Positions 57,462 through 64,000 of a DNA stretch of 64,000 bases are shown here, in pieces. Every line of letters starts with the position of its first letter. Position 1 is the first letter of the stretch. The notes beneath the pieces were generated by a model. The model was not told the DNA's origin and searched no databases. It saw only the letters and a list, made by a program, of their open reading frames with translations. The stretch comes from Sphingopyxis sp. H073 (lineage in GTDB: Bacteria; Pseudomonadota; Alphaproteobacteria; Sphingomonadales; Sphingomonadaceae), in the NCBI RefSeq assembly GCF_001468395.1, contig NZ_LNSG01000004.1, positions 186,001-250,000 on the forward strand, read 5' to 3'. A program made the position numbers and the translations under genes.

Positions 57462-60071
57462 TCAGAACTTGACTGTCGCTTCGACGCCATAAGTGCGCGG
57501 CATGCCGCGGTTCAGATAATCGTAGCCGAACACGTTGATGTTGAGGCCGTAGGTGTAGTAATATTTGTCGAACAGATTCTTCGCCCACAAGCTAACCGAC
57601 ATATTGTCGTGCGCATAGGTTAATCGCGCATTGGCGAGCCAGTAGCCCGGATTTGCGCATGTAATCGCCTTACCCGCGAGCGTTATGTTCGATCCCGCTG
57701 GGGGTGTATCGCACGGTGTCTGCCCATAATTCTTGAACGGATCAAAATAGTACTTGCCCATGTAGGACGCATCACCGCGCAAGGTCAGCTTGTTGGTGCC
57801 GTCATCGATCATATCCCAGTCGAATCCGGCCTGGAACGTAACCTCCGGCGCGTTCGGGAAGGGATTGCCGTTGACGTTCAATGTCGGGCTTGCCGGGTTT
57901 GCCGGATCGATCACATTGCCTTTGTACTTGCTGTTGAGATAGCCCAGCGAAGCATCGAAACGCAACGTATCGGCCACCTGCCAGGCGAGTTCGGCCTCGC
58001 CACCGAACAGGCGACCATTGGCGCTGCGCGTGAAGGTTGTAGCGCCAACCACCTGCGTTACTTGGTGATTCGAATACTCGTAGTAGAAGCCCGCGAGGTT
58101 AAGTTGGACGCGGCGATCGAACAGCCGGGTTTTGAGCCCCGCCTCATATGCATTCACCTTTTCAGGCTGGATATAATAGACTTGATTGACGCCCTGATAG
58201 GCAAGCCCGTTGAAGCTGCCGCTGCGGTAACCGCGACTGTACTGGAGATAGCCCATGATATCATCGGCGAACTCATAGCTGACATTGATACGGCCGGTTA
58301 GCCTGTTTGCCTTTTCGCGCTGCTCAAGCGGCGCGAGATTGGGGTTGTATGGATTGCTGTAGGGGATCAGGTTGACAACCGGCGTCGTACCGTCGAGCGC
58401 ATAGAGGAAAGTGCTGCCGTTAAGGTAATTGACCTTATCCTGGGTGTAGCGTGCACCCACCGCCACGGTCAGCCGCTCGGTCGTTTTCCAGGTTACGTCG
58501 CCGTAGATCGCCTTCGAGGGGCGCGACACGTCAAAACGCTGTTCGCCGAGGATCGGGGTGAACGGAGGCGCGCCTGCCCCGGCGCAGCCCGCCGAAAAGC
58601 TACCCCCCATGCCGCCATTGCCCGTATTATTGATCGCGATGTCGGTCTGGAGTGCAATCAGCGAGCGTGCATCAAGGAAGCCGTTGGGATTGATCTCGAT
58701 CGCGTCGCAGAATCCGGCATCGCCAGGCCCCAACGCCGGATTGGCGGCAAAGGCTGGGATATAGCGGATCGCGTCGGGCGTTCCGATTGCGGCGTTATTG
58801 TAGCTGCCCGGAAGACCGGCGCCAAGCAGCAGCGGCCTCAGCGCCCCGAAAAAGTCCGGGTAGTTGACCGTCTTGACCTTGTCCCTGCCATAATAAAGGC
58901 CGGCAATGATATCGAGGCGGTCGTTCGAATAGCTGAAACGCAGATCCTGGTTGAAATTCTTGCTCGTCGACGTGAGGCCGATCGAGCAGAGATCGGCTGG
59001 GCCGCCATCGCAATCATCAGGATTGTTGATATAGTCGCCGGTGTCGTAGCCGGTAATCGAGGTGACGGAGAATTGGTCGCTGACATCCCATTTGATGTTG
59101 AGGGCTATCCCTTTCGACTTGCTGATGTTCTTACCTACCCGATCAACTGCGACCTCATTGTCACGCAGCAACCGCCCGCCTAGGAAAGGTTGCGGATCGT
59201 AACGCGAATAGCCGAGCGCATCCTGCCCGCCCGCGAGTTGACCACCTGCATAGGGCGCGGTGCCCCATGGATCGTCCTTCGCGGCATAGAGCTTCAAATT
59301 GATGTCGAGATCGGGATCGGGCCGGAAGCGGATCGAGATGCGACCGCCGATCGTATCGGTGGTCCCTAGGTCGCGCTCATTCCCAGGCAGTACATTGCGC
59401 TGCCAACCATCCCCTTTTGCAAAAGTACCGGCGACGCGGACGCCCAAGATGTCGGGAACCAGCGTCGCTTCAGCGGCGCCCTGCACCGTGAAAGTGTCGT
59501 AATTGGCATAGCCGGCGGTCAGATAGCCATTGGCCTCTCCCAGATCCGGCTTGCGCGTGAAGAAGCTGATCGCGCCACCCGTGGTGTTGCGACCGTAGAG
59601 TGTTCCTTGCGGTCCGCGCAGTACCTCGACCCGGTCGATGTCATAGAGTTGCAGGCCATGGCTCGCCCGGAAGCTCTGATAGACTTCATCGACATAGACG
59701 CCAACCGGCGACGCAGTGGAGGCGGAAAATTCGTTCGCCACTGAAATCCCGCGCAGCGAGAAATTCGGTTGGGTGCGACCATAGGGAGTGGTGACTTGCA
59801 GGCTGGGGATCGCGCCCATCAAGTCTGAGGTCTCCGTGATGCCGCGCGTGCGCAGCGTCTCGCCGCCTATGGCGGAAACGGCGGCCGGAACATCCTGCAA
59901 ATTCTGTTCGCGCTTCTGCGCCGTGACGACGATTGTCTCAAGGCCACCTTCCTGCGCCTCGGGCTTTTCGCCCTGCGATGCAGCGTCCTGGGCATGTGCC
60001 GGCACTGCAAGCGCACACGCGATCGATAGCGCGGTGGCACAAAGCAAATTTGTCCTAAAGGCTGTGACCAT
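57462..60071 (-). CDS. TonB-dependent outer-membrane receptor
   Basis: About 869 residues from ATG 60071, which has GGGGAGG seven bases upstream. Signal peptide near MVTAFRTNLLCATALSIACA, cleaved after AHA. The plug has LETIVVTAQKREQNLQDVPAAV and RGPQGTLYGRNTTGGAISF; the barrel ends GVEATVKF. It is the first gene of the run ALDH-GMC-ligase. A copy of the 41-bp element lies 60 bases upstream. It should import the substrate for this run; the large size fits a bulky ligand. Confidence 0.94.
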   Translation of the reverse strand: MVTAFRTNLLCATALSIACALAVPAHAQDAASQGEKPEAQEGGLETIVVTAQKREQNLQDVPAAVSAIGGETLRTRGITETSDLMGAIPSLQVTTPYGRTQPNFSLRGISVANEFSASTASPVGVYVDEVYQSFRASHGLQLYDIDRVEVLRGPQGTLYGRNTTGGAISFFTRKPDLGEANGYLTAGYANYDTFTVQGAAEATLVPDILGVRVAGTFAKGDGWQRNVLPGNERDLGTTDTIGGRISIRFRPDPDLDINLKLYAAKDDPWGTAPYAGGQLAGGQDALGYSRYDPQPFLGGRLLRDNEVAVDRVGKNISKSKGIALNIKWDVSDQFSVTSITGYDTGDYINNPDDCDGGPADLCSIGLTSTSKNFNQDLRFSYSNDRLDIIAGLYYGRDKVKTVNYPDFFGALRPLLLGAGLPGSYNNAAIGTPDAIRYIPAFAANPALGPGDAGFCDAIEINPNGFLDARSLIALQTDIAINNTGNGGMGGSFSAGCAGAGAPPFTPILGEQRFDVSRPSKAIYGDVTWKTTERLTVAVGARYTQDKVNYLNGSTFLYALDGTTPVVNLIPYSNPYNPNLAPLEQREKANRLTGRINVSYEFADDIMGYLQYSRGYRSGSFNGLAYQGVNQVYYIQPEKVNAYEAGLKTRLFDRRVQLNLAGFYYEYSNHQVTQVVGATTFTRSANGRLFGGEAELAWQVADTLRFDASLGYLNSKYKGNVIDPANPASPTLNVNGNPFPNAPEVTFQAGFDWDMIDDGTNKLTLRGDASYMGKYYFDPFKNYGQTPCDTPPAGSNITLAGKAITCANPGYWLANARLTYAHDNMSVSLWAKNLFDKYYYTYGLNINVFGYDYLNRGMPRTYGVEATVKF

Positions 60072-60130
60072 GACTGTCCTCCCCACGGCATTTTTTGATT
60101 TGGCGCCATTTGCCGCGCCTTGGGGCTCAT

Positions 60131-60171
60131 CGTCCAATTCAATTTGTTGGCGAACTATTCCTTCCACTCAT
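60131..60171 (-). promoter_or_regulatory. 41-bp conserved element, copy c
   Basis: Plus-strand text begins CGTCCAATTCAAT and contains GAACTATTCC. It lies 60 bases upstream of the TonB receptor at 57462. Between this copy and copy a, the identity extends downstream into an AATG(C/G)CGCCAAA segment. Confidence 0.6.
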
Positions 60172-60525
60172 TGATTGAGGATTGTTGAGCCTGCACCGGC
60201 GACGTCTCGTGGCGGAGCAAATGACCCCATACACTTCATTGGAATAGTCACGCTGAGCGCGCCCAGCGGGACGGATGCGCGCGCGCGAGGCGTTCCAATC
60301 CAGCTTTTCCAAACGGTGTATCGGTGTAATCGGCGGTGCCAACGGTTTTCCCTTGCCGAGTAGCAAAGGAAATCAGCTATTCGGGTGACCGTGAATGCAC
60401 CATCTCTGTCGCCGTGAGCGGCGACAGCGCGCCTTGAAAGCAGCCCCGTCGACATCCGCGTATACGGGCTGTGCATTGTGCCGTTGTTGGATCATGAAGA
60501 TGAGGTACGAATTCATCTGGCGATA

Positions 60526-60591
60526 CGGATTCTCAGGCACGCCAAAGGGCCGTGTCTGGACGGCCGAATCGGTCGATGACCGAAGCCCTCA
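60526..60591. repeat. 66-bp imperfect direct repeat, copy B
   Basis: It matches 42997-43062 in 58 of 66 positions. It lies in the 543-bp gene-free stretch 60072-60614, which also carries element copy c and no convincing coding frame. The two repeat copies bracket the whole beta-oxidation and TonB block (17.5 kb). Confidence 0.7.
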
Positions 60592-60614
60592 TTCGCTTGC
60601 TTCCTGTGCACGGC

Positions 60615-61544
60615 TCAGAAGGCGACGCGGTCACTGCCCTTGAGACCGAGGATTTCCCTCGCTTCGGCGGGGCTCGCGGGTTCGTGACCCATTTCGGCGA
60701 GGATGCGCTTGATCTTCTCGACCTGCTGGGCATTCGAAGCCGCAAGGACGCCGCGTTCGATGAAAAGGCTGTCCTCGAGCCCGACGCGGACATAGCCGCC
60801 GAGCAACGCCGCCTGCGTCAGAAAGGGCATCTGGTGCCTACCCGCGGCGAGCACCGACCAGCGGTAATTGCCGCGTCCGAAGAGGCGATCGGCGGTTTCC
60901 TTCATATAATGAAGATTTTCGAGATCGGCACCGATGCCGCCCAATATGCCGAAGATCATCTGGACGAAGAAGGGTGGCTTCACCAGGCCGCGATCGACGA
61001 AATGGGCGAGATTGTAGAGATGGCCGACGTCATAGCATTCATGCTCAAATTTGGTACCCGCCTCCGCCATCGTCGTGAGGATCGTCTCGATATCGCGGAA
61101 GGTGTTGCGGAAGATATAGTCGTCGGAGCCGGTGACATAGTCCTTCTCCCACGCGTATTTCCAGTCGGCGATGCGCTTCGCGGCGGGGAAGAAGGCGAAA
61201 TTGAGCGAGCCCATGTTGAGCGAGCAAAGCTCGGGCTTGAAACGCGCAGAGGCGGCGAGGCGCTCGGCGACCGGCATGGTGGCCGCACCGCCCGTCGTGA
61301 TGTTGATGACGGCGTCGGTGCGCTGCCGGATCACGGGCAGGAAGCGGGCATAGACCTCGGGATCGCCGGTCGGCCTACCGTCCTCGGGGATGCGGGCATG
61401 GAGATGCAGGATCGCCGCGCCCGCTTCGGCGGCGGCGATCGACTGCTCGGCGATCTCCTCGGGCGTGACCGGGAGCGCGTCCGACATCGTCGGCGTGTGC
61501 GCCGATCCCGTCACCGCGCAGCTGATGATGACCTTGTTGCTCAT
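60615..61544 (-). CDS. beta-keto acid cleavage enzyme (BKACE, DUF849)
   Basis: A 309-residue TIM-barrel enzyme of the 3-keto-5-aminohexanoate cleavage family. VIISCAVTGSAHTPTMS is the standard start; the zinc-binding histidines are in AAILHLHARIPEDGRP near residue 46, and INITTGGAATMPVAERL follows. The family condenses a beta-keto acid with acetyl-CoA, giving acetoacetate and a new acyl-CoA. It is 13 bases downstream of the cyclase-family gene, so the two are cotranscribed. Confidence 0.93.
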   Translation of the reverse strand: MSNKVIISCAVTGSAHTPTMSDALPVTPEEIAEQSIAAAEAGAAILHLHARIPEDGRPTGDPEVYARFLPVIRQRTDAVINITTGGAATMPVAERLAASARFKPELCSLNMGSLNFAFFPAAKRIADWKYAWEKDYVTGSDDYIFRNTFRDIETILTTMAEAGTKFEHECYDVGHLYNLAHFVDRGLVKPPFFVQMIFGILGGIGADLENLHYMKETADRLFGRGNYRWSVLAAGRHQMPFLTQAALLGGYVRVGLEDSLFIERGVLAASNAQQVEKIKRILAEMGHEPASPAEAREILGLKGSDRVAF

Positions 61545-61557
61545 GGCCAGACTCCAT

Positions 61558-62349
61558 TCAATCGTCGAGGACGGCGACCGCGCGGGTCCAGCCTGCCGAA
61601 GCGCCTTTGATCTTGGTCGGGAAACACATCACGGTGAATCCGGAGGATGGAAGCGCTTCGAGATTATGCAGCTTCTCCAGATGGCAATAGCCGATTTCCC
61701 GACCCGCTTTGTGCCCCTCCCAGATCAGGTCGGCATTCCCGGTTTCGGCATATTTCTGCGCCGTGTAAGTGAACGGCGCGTCCCATGACCATGCATCGGT
61801 CCCTGTCACCCGGACACCGCGCTCAAGCAGGTGAAGCGTGGCTTCGCGGCCCATTCCACACCCCGCGTTGACATAGTCATCCGTGCCGTAGGCCGAACCG
61901 GCCCGCGTGTTGATGACCACGATGGTCAGCGGGCTGAGCTTGACGCCGATCCGATCGAGTTCAGCCCGAACATCCTCGGCGGTCACCACATAGCCATCGG
62001 GGAAATGCCGGAAATCGAGCTTGACGCCTGGTTGGCAGCACCAGTGGAGCGGAACCTCGTCGATCGTGATCGCCCGCTTGCCCCCATCCATCGTCGAATG
62101 AAAATGGTAAGGTGCGTCGAGATGCGTGCCGTTGTGCGTGATCAGCTCGACATGCTCGATCGCCCAGGCCTCGCCATCGGGCAGGTCGCTGGCCGTCATT
62201 CCGGGGAAGAAGGCCAGCATCTGTTCTCGTGTATCATCGTGCCCGAAATATCGGACCCGTGGACGAAAGGCCGCCGGATCCGATACGATATCATTCTCGA
62301 TGGGCATCGAAATGTCGATGATGGACTCGGCGGTGGGAATCGTGATCAT
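61558..62349 (-). CDS. cyclase-family (kynurenine formamidase-like) metal hydrolase
   Basis: A 263-residue protein starting MITIPTAESIIDISMPIEND. ITHNGTHLDAPYHFHSTMDGGK near residue 70 is the HxGTHxDxPxH metal site. VVINTRAGSAYGTDDYVNAGCGMGREA and VTGTDAWSWDAPF complete the family. Members hydrolyse amide, lactone or cyclic bonds. It lies 16 bases downstream of the TonB receptor and upstream of the BKACE, suggesting ring opening before keto-acid cleavage. Confidence 0.92.
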   Translation of the reverse strand: MITIPTAESIIDISMPIENDIVSDPAAFRPRVRYFGHDDTREQMLAFFPGMTASDLPDGEAWAIEHVELITHNGTHLDAPYHFHSTMDGGKRAITIDEVPLHWCCQPGVKLDFRHFPDGYVVTAEDVRAELDRIGVKLSPLTIVVINTRAGSAYGTDDYVNAGCGMGREATLHLLERGVRVTGTDAWSWDAPFTYTAQKYAETGNADLIWEGHKAGREIGYCHLEKLHNLEALPSSGFTVMCFPTKIKGASAGWTRAVAVLDD

Positions 62350-62365
62350 GAGAATATATTCCCGG

Positions 62366-64000
62366 CTAGAACTTATACCCGATGGTCACGCCATAGGTTC
62401 GCGGCTCCTCGAGGAAGCCGTTGACGCCAAATCCCACGATGCTGGAGCTGACAAAGGCGTTTGAGATGTACGTCTTGTTGGCGAGATTCTTGCCGTAGAC
62501 GGTCACGCTCCAGCGATCGCCCGGATCGGTGTAGATCAGCGAGGCATTGAGCTTGGTCTTTGCCGGCTGCGACACCTGCGGAACGTTGAAGGCACTGAAA
62601 TAGACCTTATCGACCCACAAGACCTCTCCGCGAAGGGCAAAGGATCCATGGTCCGAGCGCACGGTATATTGTGCCATGGCGTCGACCGTCCATTTGGGGG
62701 CTTGCGGCAGGCGGTTGCCGGCGTTGTTGAAAGCCGGTGCGCCGGTCGCCGGGTCGACGGTGCGCCCGTCACCTCCGGGTCGCGCGGGATCGATACTGAT
62801 GAAACTGTCGAACTTGGCGTTGAGATAGGAGCCGGTCAGACCCAGTTCTAAGTCGGGCGTGGGGCGCGCGCGCAACTCGAGCTCGGCACCGTAGATCGTC
62901 GCTGTCGCCGCATTCTCCAGCGCGAGTGACGCGTTGACCACCTTGCCGACCTGGAGATCCTTGTAATCATAATAAAAGCCGGCAAGATTTATGCGGAGCC
63001 GCCGATCGAGGAATTCCGATTTCAGGCCCCCTTCATAGGCCGTGACCTTCTCCGGCTTCACGGGCGGCTGCACGCCGCCGACATTGTAGGTGCCGCTTTT
63101 GAAGCCTCGCGAAACCGAGGCGTAGAGCAAAGCGTCGGGCGTGATTTGATACTCGAGCGCCACTTTCGGCGTGAAGGATCGGAAGGTCTTGTGCGGTTGG
63201 CAGGTCGGGACCGATGGGATATCGGCTCCGCACTGGGCGAGCGGCGCGACGGGATTGGCGGGCGAATAGGGTCGCGCGAGGTCGAACTGAAGCTGTTCGG
63301 AAATGCCTTTTCGCTCGATGCTGTAACGGCCACCGACGACGAGGTGAATCTCCGGGGTCAGATTGTAGGTCGCTTGCCCGAAGATGGCGCCGGCATCAGT
63401 CTCGAGACGCCCGCCGGCATAATAGCCCTGGCGGATGACGCCGGGACCGCCGAAGCCAATATCATTGTAGGGAATGATGATCGCGCCGGCGTCATTTTCG
63501 TGGAAATAAAATGCCCCCAGCAGCCATCGGAACCGGTCGGATTCGGACGAGAGCTGAAACTCCTGGCTGAACTGTTTGTCGTCTTCGTTCTGGAAGATCG
63601 GCGCGAGACGAAAACTGGTGGAATCGAGGTCCGATCCGGTAATGTATTTCGTGCTGCGATAGGCCGTGATCGACTTGGCTGTGACGCCGCCGAATCGATA
63701 TGCAATCTCGCTGCTGACACCCCAGATCGTGCGCCGGTTGAACGGATCGGCTTCGTTTGCGATATCGCGCGGATTGCTTGCGGTGACGCCGCCGAACTGA
63801 ATGCCGAAAGGTGTGATTGTCTGGCCGCTGGCAGTCTGGCCCGCGGGTCCGAAATAATGATAGCCGTTCGCGTTGTCATTTTCTCGATGATAGTCGGCGA
63901 TCAGAGTGATGGTGAGATCGTCGGCGGGTAAAAGCTTCAGCGTACCACGGATCGAACGGGCATTGGTGTCGTCGATCCTAGTGCCGGTCGTGATGTTTCG
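62366..64000 (-). CDS. TonB-dependent outer-membrane receptor (5' end beyond the window)
   Basis: The C-terminal 544 residues of a receptor barrel. The frame is open from the stop at 62366 to the window edge, so the N-terminus and signal peptide lie outside. YASVSRGFKSGTYNVGGVQPP and YGVTIGYKF at the end are the typical barrel features, and LTITLIADYHRENDNANGYH lies upstream. A GTG at 63163 is only an internal valine codon. It is cotranscribed with the cyclase-family and BKACE genes and would import their substrate. Confidence 0.9.
   Translation of the reverse strand, partial: RNITTGTRIDDTNARSIRGTLKLLPADDLTITLIADYHRENDNANGYHYFGPAGQTASGQTITPFGIQFGGVTASNPRDIANEADPFNRRTIWGVSSEIAYRFGGVTAKSITAYRSTKYITGSDLDSTSFRLAPIFQNEDDKQFSQEFQLSSESDRFRWLLGAFYFHENDAGAIIIPYNDIGFGGPGVIRQGYYAGGRLETDAGAIFGQATYNLTPEIHLVVGGRYSIERKGISEQLQFDLARPYSPANPVAPLAQCGADIPSVPTCQPHKTFRSFTPKVALEYQITPDALLYASVSRGFKSGTYNVGGVQPPVKPEKVTAYEGGLKSEFLDRRLRINLAGFYYDYKDLQVGKVVNASLALENAATATIYGAELELRARPTPDLELGLTGSYLNAKFDSFISIDPARPGGDGRTVDPATGAPAFNNAGNRLPQAPKWTVDAMAQYTVRSDHGSFALRGEVLWVDKVYFSAFNVPQVSQPAKTKLNASLIYTDPGDRWSVTVYGKNLANKTYISNAFVSSSIVGFGVNGFLEEPRTYGVTIGYKF

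Noticed and set aside
62366..63163. A frameshift or truncated TonB receptor starting at 63163
   Set aside because: The same frame is open and barrel-like from 63163 to the window edge; the GTG at 63163 is an internal valine codon.
1..64000. CRISPR arrays, rRNA genes or intact insertion sequences
   Set aside because: No regularly spaced repeats, no rRNA sequence and no transposase frame with a DDE or Tyr/Ser signature were seen.

Overview
The window looks like chromosome or large-plasmid DNA of a sphingomonad alphaproteobacterium (Sphingopyxis, Sphingobium or Novosphingobium type). The grounds are GC-rich coding sequence, four large TonB-dependent receptors next to catabolic genes, a Trb-type conjugation locus with DUF2274, DUF736 and DUF2958 companions, and an alphaproteobacterial palindromic repeat. 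Genus is inference; no rRNA or other marker is present.

Left catabolic block (1-11.1 kb): an acetoacetate-decarboxylase-family protein and an AraC regulator are divergent. A minus-strand run holds a TonB receptor, a cytochrome P450 and an enoyl-CoA hydratase. A tight plus-strand operon holds a SnoaL-like protein, TPP-dependent dehydrogenase E1 alpha and beta, a free-standing lipoyl domain and two SDRs. A 12-bp motif, TTTGACGACAAA, lies in both divergent promoter regions.

Integrative conjugative element (about 11.1-42.9 kb): the left edge holds a broken tyrosine-integrase N-terminus, several inverted repeats and a tRNA-3'-end-like stretch. Then come trbI-G-F-L-J-E-D-C-B, a CopG-type regulator and traG on the minus strand. 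Between traG and the relaxase lies an eight-gene cargo block: a plus-strand operon (ACP-like protein, XRE regulator, ImmA/IrrE peptidase, papain-type peptidase, thymidylate-synthase-like protein) convergent with an RHH-MazG-uracil-DNA-glycosylase operon. I consider this the best candidate for an undescribed, possibly defensive, nucleotide-centred system. Beyond it are the relaxase with a plausible oriT, DUF736, small acidic proteins, ParB, DUF2958, ArdC, a membrane protein, a lytic transglycosylase, TraF, an HTH protein, and a quorum-sensing set (PhyH dioxygenase, LuxI, LuxR, XRE). No intact integrase is visible.

Right catabolic block (43.3-64 kb): a CaiB-type CoA-transferase and a divergent LysR regulator. 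Then two TonB receptors bracket a beta-oxidation-type run on the minus strand: aldehyde dehydrogenase, GMC oxidoreductase, acyl-CoA ligase, enoyl-CoA hydratase, SCP-x-like thiolase, acyl-CoA dehydrogenase and hydroxyacyl-CoA dehydrogenase. A beta-keto acid cleavage enzyme, a cyclase-family hydrolase and a fourth, partial TonB receptor follow. A 41-bp element recurs three times, each time upstream of a minus-strand gene of this run. A 66-bp imperfect direct repeat brackets the run. The likely sense is uptake of a bulky or hydrophobic substrate, oxidation of alcohol to acid, CoA activation and chain shortening; the substrate itself cannot be read from the sequence.
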